The translations under genes were made by a program, and so were the position numbers. This document shows positions 1 through 4,859 of a stretch of 5,141 nt of DNA, piece after piece. The notes under the pieces were generated by a model. The model was not told the DNA's origin, did not search any database, and worked only from the letters and a program-made list of their open reading frames with translations. The stretch is from Pseudomonadota bacterium (GTDB lineage: Bacteria; Pseudomonadota; Alphaproteobacteria; Sphingomonadales; Sphingomonadaceae): positions 1-5,141 of the forward strand of contig JAEWKG010000107.1 of the NCBI GenBank assembly GCA_023386135.1, written 5' to 3'. How positions within the stretch are numbered: position 1 is the first letter of the stretch; each line of letters starts with the position of its first letter.

Positions 1-121
1 GACCAGGGCAGTCGCGCATATTCTCAGGACCGAGTCGCCAGTGGGCGAGATCGCGCGTTTCGCGCTGGCGACGGGGTTTCCGCTCGCGCTGATCTTCGCC
101 GGGCGCGCGCTGCCTTTCTGA
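1..121 (+). CDS. 3' end of an unidentified gene (C-terminal 39 residues)
   Basis: An open frame enters from the left edge (first complete codon at base 2) and stops at TGA 119-121. The 39 residues end in GFPLALIFAGRALPF, and codons are G/C-rich at third positions as in the neighbours. It runs convergently to thrS with no gap: its TGA and the thrS stop together form the palindrome TGATCA (119-124). The family is not certain. The pattern 'SPVGEIARFALATGFPLALIFAGR' loosely resembles the C-terminal end of FdhD-type sulfurtransferases (Ala-Pro-Thr, then a helix, then G-x-TL-x-GF-x-R). This is a from-memory resemblance and too short to name the gene. Reality of the coding frame is moderately supported; the function is unknown. 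Confidence 0.55.
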   Translation, partial: TRAVAHILRTESPVGEIARFALATGFPLALIFAGRALPF

Positions 122-2122
122 TCAGCGCAAGTCGGGCGGGGTCGCCTCCGCCTTGAGCAAGGCGATCGCTTCGTCGAGCGGCATGACCTTCTGGTGCTCG
201 GCGCCGAGAGTGCGCAGGGCGACCGTGCCCTCCTCCGCCTCGCGCTTGCCAACTACAAGTAAATGCGGGACTTTCTTGAGCGAGTGATCGCGCACCTTGT
301 AGTTGATCTTCTCGTTTCGGAGGTCGCTTTCGGCGCGGATTCCGGCGGCAGCCAGCTTGACCAGCACCTCGTTCGCATAGTCGTCCGCATCGGAAACGAT
401 CGTCGCCACTACCGCCTGCGTCGGCGCGAGCCACACCGGCAGCTTGCCCGCGAAATGCTCGATCAGGATGCCAATGAAGCGCTCGAAAGTGCCTAGAACA
501 GCGCGATGCAGCATGACCGGACGGTGCCGAACACCGTCTTCGCCGATGTAGCTCGCGTCGAGGCGCTCGGGCAGCACGCGGTCCGACTGGATCGTGCCGA
601 CTTGCCACGTCCGCCCAATCGCATCGGTCAGGTGGAATTCGAGCTTGGGGGCATAGAATGCACCCTCTCCGGGCAGCTCTTCCCACCCGAACTCCTCGGT
701 CGCGCGGCCGGAGGCGGCGACCGCGTCGCGCAGTTCCTGCTCAGCCTGGTCCCACATCTCGTCCGAGCCGAAGCGCTTCTCGGGCCGCAGCGCGAGCTTG
801 ATCGCGTACTGGTCGAAGCCGAGGTCCTTATAGACGCTGTCGAGCAGGTCGCAGAAGTCGCGCACTTCATCCACCAGCTGGTCCTCGCGCACGAAGATGT
901 GCGCGTCGTCCTGCGTGAACTGGCGCACCCGCATGATGCCGTGGAGAGCGCCGTGCGGCTCGTTGCGATGGCAGCAGCCGAACTCGGCCATGCGCAGCGG
1001 CAGGTCGCGGTAGCTGGTGATGCCCTGCTTGAAGATCAGCACGTGCGCCGGGCAGTTCATCGGCTTCAGCGCCATCCACTCGGCATCGTCGGACACCAGC
1101 GGGCCTTCGTCCTCGGTGTTGGGCACCTCGTCGGGGATGACGAACATGTTCTCGCGGTACTTCCCCCAGTGGCCGGACTTCTCCCACTGGCGCGCGTCCA
1201 TCACCTGCGGCGTCTTCACCTCGACGTAGCCCGCGGCGTCGAGCCGGCGGCGCATGTAAGCTTCGAGCTCGCGCCAGATCTTGTAGCCCTGCGGATGCCA
1301 GAAGACGCTACCGTGAGCCTCCTCCTGGAGATGGAACAGGTCCATCTCCTTGCCGAGCTTGCGGTGGTCGCGCTTGGCGGCCTCCTCCAGCCGGTGGAGG
1401 TGCGCATCGAGCTGCTTCTTGTTGAGCCAGCCGGTGCCGTAGATGCGCGTGAGCTGCGCGTTCTTCTGGTCGCCGCGCCAGTAGGCGCCCGCGACGCGCG
1501 TGAGCTTGAACGCCGCCGGATCGAGCTTTCCGGTCGAAGCGAGGTGCGGCCCGCGGCACATGTCGAGCCAATCCTCGCCACTGCGATAGACCGTCAGCTC
1601 CTCGCCCTCGGGCAGCTCGGCGGCCCACTCGGCTTTGAAGCGCTCACCGTCGGCCTGCCACTTGTCGATCAGCTGCTGGCGCGACCAGACCTCGCGCGTG
1701 AGCGGCTTGTCGGCGCGGATGATGCGGCGCATCTCCTCCTCGATCGCCGGCAGGTCGTCGATCGAGAACGGGTCCCGCGTTGAGGGCGCCATTACGTCAT
1801 AGTAGAAGCCATCGTCGGTCGCTGGACCGAAGGTGATCTGCGTTCCAGGCCACAGCGACTGGATCGCCTCGGCGAGCACGTGCGCATAGTCGTGCCGCGC
1901 CAGCTCGAGCGCGTCGGCCTCGTCGCGGCTGGTGACCAGTGCGACTTCGGCATCGCCCTCGAACGGGCGGTTGAGATCGCGCAGCTCACCGTCGACGCGC
2001 GCGGCGAGCGCGGCCTTGGCGAGGCCGGGGCCGATCGCGGCGGCAACGTCCGCCGGGGTGCTGCCCCGCGGCATCTCGCGCACCGAGCCATCGGGCAGGC
2101 TGATCTTCAGAAGCTCGCTCAT
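122..2122 (-). CDS. thrS: Threonyl-tRNA synthetase (ThrS)
   Basis: Cytoplasmic class II synthetase that activates threonine with ATP, charges tRNA-Thr and hydrolyses mischarged Ser-tRNA-Thr. At 666 aa it is full length (E. coli 642). An N-terminal TGS domain spans about residues 1-64. The editing domain follows, with HDYAH (His77, His81) and CRGPH (Cys189, His193). The catalytic core starts near 260. Zinc ligands by alignment are Cys357 (MNCP), His408 (DDAHIF) and His539 (MLHR); motif 2 is CHRNE with Arg386; motif 3 is HRAVLGTFERF with Arg548. The C-terminal anticodon-binding domain covers about 563-660, including LRNEKINYKVRD. An insert of about 15 acidic-rich residues (about 331-349) precedes MNCP, as I recall for alphaproteobacterial ThrS. 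All key residues are present. The ATG at 2122 gives the expected TGS start; GGA lies 8 nt upstream within GACGGACGGA, a weak Shine-Dalgarno. It is preceded by a threonine-rich leader ORF and competing hairpins (2123-2328) that probably attenuate it. It is convergent with the left-edge gene. Confidence 0.98.
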   Translation of the reverse strand: MSELLKISLPDGSVREMPRGSTPADVAAAIGPGLAKAALAARVDGELRDLNRPFEGDAEVALVTSRDEADALELARHDYAHVLAEAIQSLWPGTQITFGPATDDGFYYDVMAPSTRDPFSIDDLPAIEEEMRRIIRADKPLTREVWSRQQLIDKWQADGERFKAEWAAELPEGEELTVYRSGEDWLDMCRGPHLASTGKLDPAAFKLTRVAGAYWRGDQKNAQLTRIYGTGWLNKKQLDAHLHRLEEAAKRDHRKLGKEMDLFHLQEEAHGSVFWHPQGYKIWRELEAYMRRRLDAAGYVEVKTPQVMDARQWEKSGHWGKYRENMFVIPDEVPNTEDEGPLVSDDAEWMALKPMNCPAHVLIFKQGITSYRDLPLRMAEFGCCHRNEPHGALHGIMRVRQFTQDDAHIFVREDQLVDEVRDFCDLLDSVYKDLGFDQYAIKLALRPEKRFGSDEMWDQAEQELRDAVAASGRATEEFGWEELPGEGAFYAPKLEFHLTDAIGRTWQVGTIQSDRVLPERLDASYIGEDGVRHRPVMLHRAVLGTFERFIGILIEHFAGKLPVWLAPTQAVVATIVSDADDYANEVLVKLAAAGIRAESDLRNEKINYKVRDHSLKKVPHLLVVGKREAEEGTVALRTLGAEHQKVMPLDEAIALLKAEATPPDLR

Positions 2123-2144
2123 TTAACAAATCCGTCCGTCGCTT

Positions 2145-2177
2145 GCGCGGCGCCCCATGACAGAAAGGGCGCGGCGC
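2145..2177 (-). promoter_or_regulatory. GC-rich hairpin just upstream of the thrS start
   Basis: GCGCCGCGCCC (2177-2167) can pair with GGGCGCCGCGC (2155-2145): 10 G-C pairs with a single C-C mismatch, around an 11-nt loop UUUCUGUCAUG. The stem ends 22 nt before the thrS ATG. It shares 2168-2175 with the outer part of the 3:4 structure, so the two compete. It may be a further switch element or may affect ribosome access to thrS. It is not followed by a U-tract. The role is inferred only from position and stability. Confidence 0.4.
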
Positions 2178-2229
2178 CGAAAGGCGTCAGCGAAGTGAAC
2201 CGGCTTGGGGAGGATGACGCCTGCCGCCC
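2160..2229 (-). terminator. Attenuator segments 3:4, possible intrinsic terminator before thrS
   Basis: The perfect 7-bp inverted repeat GGCGUCA (2221-2215) / UGACGCC (2189-2183) has a 25-nt loop. It can be extended outward, after an asymmetric internal loop, by seven more pairs (2223-2229 with 2168-2175, one bulged G at 2170). The 3' arm ends in GCGCC, followed by C and UUUCUGU (2166-2160), an imperfect U-tract. It excludes the 2:3 hairpin. The long loop, internal loop and poor U-tract make this a weak-looking terminator. Rho-dependent termination or translational control of thrS would be alternatives. Confidence 0.38.
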
Positions 2230-2246
2230 GAAGCCGGGCGGCGGCG
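2218..2246 (-). promoter_or_regulatory. Attenuator segments 2:3 (predicted antiterminator hairpin)
   Basis: In the - strand RNA, CGCCGCCGCCCG (2246-2235), loop GCUU (2234-2231), then CGGGCGGC and GGCG (2230-2218) form 12 G-C pairs with one bulged A at 2222. The inner 8 bp are perfect. It is the most stable local element in the leader and lies 8 nt after the leader stop codon. A ribosome paused on that stop would be expected to cover its 5' arm. It uses bases 2218-2229, which are also needed for the 3:4 structure. There is no U-tract behind it, which argues against it being the terminator itself. Confidence 0.6.
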
Positions 2247-2273
2247 GTCTACGCTAGCGCGCGACCGACCGCC
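2243..2273 (-). promoter_or_regulatory. Attenuator segments 1:2 (pause/anti-antiterminator hairpin)
   Basis: In the thrS leader RNA, GGCGGUC (2273-2267, within the last codons of the leader ORF) is perfectly complementary to GACCGCC (2249-2243). The 17-nt loop contains the leader stop codon. Placing one arm inside the leader ORF and the other just after its stop is typical of the 1:2 hairpin of amino-acid attenuators. It overlaps the 5' arm of the 2:3 hairpin at 2243-2246. Confidence 0.5.
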
Positions 2274-2325
2274 CCCGGAGGACCAGGGTGGTAGTAGTCG
2301 TAGTGAGGGCGCGTTCGTACTGCAT
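2254..2325 (-). CDS. Threonine-rich leader peptide of thrS (23 aa)
   Basis: ATG at 2325-2323, stop TAG at 2256-2254. The peptide starts MQYERAL, has six consecutive threonines at residues 8-13 (codons ACT ACG ACT ACT ACC ACC, 2304-2287), and ends LVLRGRSVAR. Such an amino-acid run directly upstream of the cognate synthetase gene is the hallmark of an attenuation leader; E. coli thrL, ahead of thrABC, has an analogous Thr/Ile-rich run. Three of the six Thr codons are ACT, against none of six in the neighbouring hydrolase (all ACC or ACG) and two of eight in the partial ORF at 4860, so the run mixes codons read by different tRNA-Thr species. No Shine-Dalgarno is visible; the -10 box ends 9 nt upstream of the ATG, so translation is probably leaderless, as described for the trpL uORF in Sinorhizobium meliloti. 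The product likely has no role beyond its own translation, although a trans-acting peptide cannot be excluded. Confidence 0.8.
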   Translation of the reverse strand: MQYERALTTTTTTLVLRGRSVAR

Positions 2326-2334
2326 CCGGGGTGC

Positions 2335-2363
2335 TTTATAAGCCCGAGAGGTTAACCGCTCAA
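2335..2363 (-). promoter_or_regulatory. Promoter of the thrS leader (sigma-70/RpoD type)
   Basis: On the - strand, TTGAGC (2363-2358; 4 of 6 to TTGACA) is separated by exactly 17 nt from TATAAA (2340-2335; 5 of 6 to TATAAT). The expected start of transcription, about 7 nt past the -10 box, falls at about 2328-2325, on or within three bases of the ATG of the threonine leader ORF. The -35 box shares bases with the last codon and stop (TGA 2362-2360) of the upstream phosphatase gene, so thrS carries its own promoter embedded in the end of its neighbour. The match is good by eye; the start site is predicted, not observed. Confidence 0.75.
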
Positions 2364-2370
2364 CCCTCGG
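2344..2370. repeat. Inverted repeat over the phosphatase stop and thrS promoter
   Basis: CCGAGAGGTT (2344-2353) and AACCCTCGG (2362-2370) are complementary apart from one extra A, giving a 9-bp stem with an 8-nt loop; the 8-bp palindrome GGTTAACC (2350-2357) lies inside. It contains the phosphatase stop codon and overlaps the -35 box and spacer of the predicted thrS promoter. It could be the remains of a transcript end for the phosphatase mRNA, but no U-run follows. It could also be a protein-binding site over the promoter. Confidence 0.35.
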
Positions 2371-4003
2371 TGAACGCCCGCGCGCCGTGGTTGGCGGCGA
2401 GCCGAGTAGTGTCGCTGTGCCTGGGGTCGCGCTTCTTGACGCTGTCGGCGAAGCGCCATTCGCACGCCGCCTTCGCCGGCGTCAGCTCGACCGCGAGGTA
2501 TCCGCGCCGCGAGGTGTCGCACCACTTGAGCGCGCCGTTCGCCCCCACCAGCGCGCGGGCCAGCGTGGTCGGTTTGACGAACGGCAGGTAGCTTTCCGCG
2601 CCCGGCGAGGTGACCGAGGTGCCGCCGAATTCGACCCCCGCGCCGGGATGTTCGAACGCCCAGGCGTTGTGGCTGTCGCCCGACAGCACGACGAGGTTCG
2701 CCTCCGCTGCGCGCGCCGAATCGAGCAGCCGCTTGCGCGCCGCGGGATAGCCGTCCCACGAATCCATGTTGAACGGGATGCCCGCCGCGGTCGCCGCCAG
2801 CAGGCCCGCCATGCGCGAGGCGGCGAGCTTGGCGGTCTCGGGGTCGAGGTCGAGCGACACGGTCGGCGGCAGCAGCATCGATCCCATCACCACCTGCTGC
2901 ACCAGCACCTGCCACTTGCGGCCCGACTTGACCGAGGCCTTCATTCCATCGGCGAGCCATTTCTCCTGCGCCGGCCCCATCATGGTCCGCTTGGGATCCA
3001 TGTAGGCGCCGTCGTGGTATGCCTTGCGTGCGGCCTCAGCCTGGTCGGGGGCCCTGCCCTTGACCACGCCCGAGAGGTCGAACTGCTTGTCGCGCGCGGT
3101 GAGGCGGGTCTCCAGACGGAACAGTGTGGCGAGGTCGCCGATGTCGTAGCGCGCATACGTATCGTCGCTGATCGGCAGCCATTCGCTGCGTGCCTGCATC
3201 GCGGCCTTCTTGCGCGCGGCCCATGGGCCTTCGGTCGAGGGCGTGTGGTTCTCCGCCCCGCCCTTCCAGCTGTCGTTGGCGGTCTCGTGATCGTCGAACA
3301 CCGCGAGCATCGGGTAGAGCTGGTGCAGGCGCAGCAGGTCAGGGTCGCTGCGATAGCTGGCATAGCGCTGGCGATAATCGGCGAGATGCACCGCTTCGGT
3401 CAGCGGCAGCGGCGTGCGGCCCGAGACGCGCTGCTTCTCGGTCGGGTAGGTGTCGTGATCGTATTCGTAGAGATAGTCGCCGAGATGCACCGCGAGCTCG
3501 AATGCGTCGGCGTCGGCGGCGTGGGCGTAGGAATTGAAGTAGCCGAAACCGAGGTTGGCGCAGCTGAACACCGCCATGCGGAAACGGTCGGTCGGCCCGT
3601 CGGGCAGCGTGCGCGTGCGGCCCACGCCCGAGATCGTCCCGTCGGGCGCGATGAAGCGGTAGTGATACCAGGTCGCGGGCCTGAGGCCCTTGGCGACCGC
3701 CTTGGCGCACCAGTCGTGCGCGGGATCGGCGACGGCGGTACCGCCAGCGGCGACATGGGCGAAATCCGCGCTTTCGGAGACCTCGAAGCGCAGCCGGGCA
3801 GGCTTGCTGCCGATGTAGCGGGTCCACAGCAGTGCCGAGTGTGCCGACGGCTCGCCGCTCGCGACCCCGTGGGTAAACCCGCCACCCGTTTGCGCCGCGA
3901 GCGGCGCGGCGGCGAGCCCCAACCCGAGCGCGCCGCCCTTCAGCAGCGTGCGCCGGTCGAGCGCGATAGCGGGCAGGGCGGCGGGCGGCTGGCGAGCTGG
4001 CAT
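2360..4003 (-). CDS. PhoD-like (alkaline phosphatase D family) metallophosphatase, Tat-exported
   Basis: Probable secreted or periplasmic phosphomonoesterase/phosphodiesterase releasing phosphate from organic esters. The ATG at 4003 gives 547 aa, usual for the family. The frame extends to a TTG at 4033, but ATG is preferred because it places the Tat motif DRRTLLKG (Arg17, Arg18) near the N-terminus, followed by a hydrophobic stretch and likely cleavage after PLAAQ (about residue 38). AAGGGA lies 12 nt upstream of this ATG, a long spacing. The N-terminal Ig-like PhoD_N domain (about 43-130) opens with GVASGEP and LLWTR. The catalytic domain shows FSCAN (Cys148), HLGDYLYEY (Asp176, Tyr179), FDDHETAND (about 236-244), SGDSHN (Asp443, His445) and TSVTSPG (about 462-468). 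By recalled alignment to Bacillus PhoD, the Cys, Asp, Tyr, Asp and His metal ligands are retained. It ends at the thrS promoter. No Pho box was recognised upstream, so phosphate regulation is unproven. Confidence 0.93.
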   Translation of the reverse strand: MPARQPPAALPAIALDRRTLLKGGALGLGLAAAPLAAQTGGGFTHGVASGEPSAHSALLWTRYIGSKPARLRFEVSESADFAHVAAGGTAVADPAHDWCAKAVAKGLRPATWYHYRFIAPDGTISGVGRTRTLPDGPTDRFRMAVFSCANLGFGYFNSYAHAADADAFELAVHLGDYLYEYDHDTYPTEKQRVSGRTPLPLTEAVHLADYRQRYASYRSDPDLLRLHQLYPMLAVFDDHETANDSWKGGAENHTPSTEGPWAARKKAAMQARSEWLPISDDTYARYDIGDLATLFRLETRLTARDKQFDLSGVVKGRAPDQAEAARKAYHDGAYMDPKRTMMGPAQEKWLADGMKASVKSGRKWQVLVQQVVMGSMLLPPTVSLDLDPETAKLAASRMAGLLAATAAGIPFNMDSWDGYPAARKRLLDSARAAEANLVVLSGDSHNAWAFEHPGAGVEFGGTSVTSPGAESYLPFVKPTTLARALVGANGALKWCDTSRRGYLAVELTPAKAACEWRFADSVKKRDPRHSDTTRLAANHGARAFTEG

Positions 4004-4019
4004 GTGCGGCGAAAGTCCC

Positions 4020-4033
4020 TTGGGTTTTCCCAA
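4020..4033. repeat. Short perfect inverted repeat upstream of the phosphatase start
   Basis: TTGGG-TTTT-CCCAA (+ strand) is a perfect 5-bp inverted repeat with a 4-nt loop. In the phosphatase mRNA it would read UUGGG-AAAA-CCCAA and directly abut or include the AAGGGA that is the only plausible ribosome-binding sequence for the ATG at 4003. It might influence translation or be a small operator; it may also be chance. Confidence 0.3.
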
Positions 4034-4086
4034 TGCTGCCCGCTGCGTGGCGCCAAGTCACGCGGCGAATGCGGCAGCGGCTGCGA

Positions 4087-4116
4087 TTGACCGCGGCAGC
4101 CCTGCGCGGCCAATGT
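4087..4116 (+). promoter_or_regulatory. Weak promoter candidate for the alpha/beta hydrolase gene
   Basis: In the 121-bp divergent gap, TTGACC (4087-4092; 5 of 6 to the -35 consensus) is followed after 18 nt by CAATGT (4111-4116), a poor -10 box. The start of transcription would fall at about 4123, almost on the ATG at 4125, implying a leaderless or near-leaderless message; only AGG two bases before the ATG resembles a Shine-Dalgarno. No convincing promoter for the divergent phosphatase gene was seen in 4004-4124. Confidence 0.25.
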
Positions 4117-4124
4117 GACAGGCT

Positions 4125-4847
4125 ATGGACGACATCCAATTCCTTCCCGTCGCGGGCCGGCGGATCGCCTACCGCTTCCTGCCCGGTGCCGGTCCCATGA
4201 TCGTGTTCCTCCCCGGCTACCGCTCCGACATGTCGGGCATCAAGGCGGGCGCCTTCCGCCGCTGGGCCGAAGAGCAGGGGCGCGCCTGCCTGCTGTTCGA
4301 TCCCTCGGGTTGCGGGCAGTCGGAGGGCGAGTTCGCCGACGGCACGCTCAGCCGCTGGCGCGACGAGCTGCTGGCGGTGATCGACGCGGTGGGCGACGGC
4401 GGCCCAGTGCTGCCGGTCGGCTCATCGATGGGCGGGTGGCTGATGCTGCTCGTGGCCGAGCGGCTCGGCGCGCGGCTGCACGGGCTGATGGGGATCGCCG
4501 CCGCGCCCGACTTCAGCGACTGGGGTCGGTCGGACGAGCACAAGGCCAGGCTCGCGGCGGGCGAGATCGTGTACGACACCGGCCCCTACGGCTCGGTGCC
4601 GTTCTTTCCCGGCTTCTGGCAGGACGGGCAGGCCAATCGCCGCCTGACCGGCGAGATCGCGCTGACCTGCCCGGTGCGGCTGGTCCACGGGATGCGCGAC
4701 AAAGCGGTGCCGTGGGACATCTCGCTGCAGCTCGCGGACCGGCTGCGTTCGAGCGAGGTTCACCTGACGCTGGTCAAGGACGGCGACCACAACCTCAGCC
4801 GCGACGAGGACATCGACTTGTTGCTGCGGGTGCTCGCTACCATCTGA
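4125..4847 (+). CDS. Alpha/beta hydrolase, ABHD10-like (serine esterase/thioesterase)
   Basis: 240-aa cytoplasmic alpha/beta-hydrolase with no signal peptide. Visible motifs: strand and oxyanion loop FLPGYRSDMSGIKA (about 28-41), FDPSGCGQSEG (58-68), the nucleophile elbow GSSMGGW with Ser101, the acid Asp192 in VHGMRDKAVPW, and catalytic His222 in DGDHNLSR, giving a complete Ser-Asp-His triad. The run FLPGYxSxMxGxKA, then FDxSGxGxSxG, TLxxWRxD and VGSSxGGWLML matches, as I recall it, mammalian mitochondrial ABHD10, an acyl-protein thioesterase and acyl-glucuronide esterase. Bacterial homologues are usually annotated only as alpha/beta hydrolases, and the substrate here is unknown. The ATG at 4125 fits the start of the first beta strand; the ribosome-binding site is weak. 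The downstream gene starts 12 nt after its stop, suggesting an operon. Confidence 0.9.
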   Translation: MDDIQFLPVAGRRIAYRFLPGAGPMIVFLPGYRSDMSGIKAGAFRRWAEEQGRACLLFDPSGCGQSEGEFADGTLSRWRDELLAVIDAVGDGGPVLPVGSSMGGWLMLLVAERLGARLHGLMGIAAAPDFSDWGRSDEHKARLAAGEIVYDTGPYGSVPFFPGFWQDGQANRRLTGEIALTCPVRLVHGMRDKAVPWDISLQLADRLRSSEVHLTLVKDGDHNLSRDEDIDLLLRVLATI

Positions 4848-4859
4848 AGGCCGCGACCC

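Larger units (their letters stand above)
2123..2328 (-). promoter_or_regulatory. thrS attenuator leader RNA (threonine-sensing, predicted)
   Basis: The roughly 205-nt 5' leader between the predicted start of transcription and the thrS ATG. It holds, in order, a 23-codon ORF with six Thr codons in a row, then segments able to pair as 1:2 (2267-2273 with 2243-2249), 2:3 (2235-2246 with 2218-2230) and 3:4 (2215-2229 with 2168-2189), then a U-rich stretch UUUCUGU (2166-2160), and another stem before thrS. Segments 1:2 and 2:3 share 2243-2246, and 2:3 and 3:4 share 2218-2229, so neighbouring pairings exclude each other. This is the layout of trp/thr/his-type ribosome-mediated attenuators. Model: shortage of charged tRNA-Thr stalls the ribosome on the Thr run, leaves segment 2 free for 2:3 and allows read-through. 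A ribosome reaching the UAG at 2256-2254 covers segment 2 and releases segment 3 for 3:4, giving termination. The pairing was worked out by hand. Confidence 0.72.

Noticed and set aside
506..1783. Long + strand open frame (425 codons) opposite thrS
   Set aside because: It lies wholly antisense to a complete, motif-verified thrS. The translation is low-complexity (rich in Arg, Leu, Val, Ala) without family motifs, as expected for the mirror of a GC-rich gene.
1880..2257. + strand ORF of 125 codons covering the thrS 5' end and leader
   Set aside because: It is antisense to the TGS domain of ThrS and to the leader hairpins; no supporting motif.
2287..2304. GGT/AGT triplet run on the + strand read as a simple sequence repeat
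   Set aside because: It is better explained as six Thr codons of the - strand leader ORF; the units are not identical (ACT, ACG, ACC), so it is not a true microsatellite.
2123..2328. T-box riboswitch upstream of thrS
   Set aside because: I see no T-box consensus sequence, no specifier-loop layout and a Thr-codon ORF instead; T-boxes are mainly found in Firmicutes and Actinobacteria.
2331..2591. + strand ORF of 86 codons starting in the thrS promoter region
   Set aside because: It is antisense to the conserved C-terminus of the phosphatase, and its start lies within the thrS -10 region of the opposite strand. No ribosome-binding site was seen.
4004..4033. TTG start at 4033 for the phosphatase (557 aa)
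   Set aside because: The ATG at 4003 places the twin-arginine motif at the usual distance from the N-terminus, and the extra ten codons contain the only plausible ribosome-binding sequence (AAGGGA).
2387..4090. Long + strand open frame (567 codons) opposite the phosphatase gene
   Set aside because: It mirrors the PhoD-like coding sequence, whose motifs are intact. The + strand product is a repetitive Arg/Gly/Val-rich sequence with no recognisable domain.
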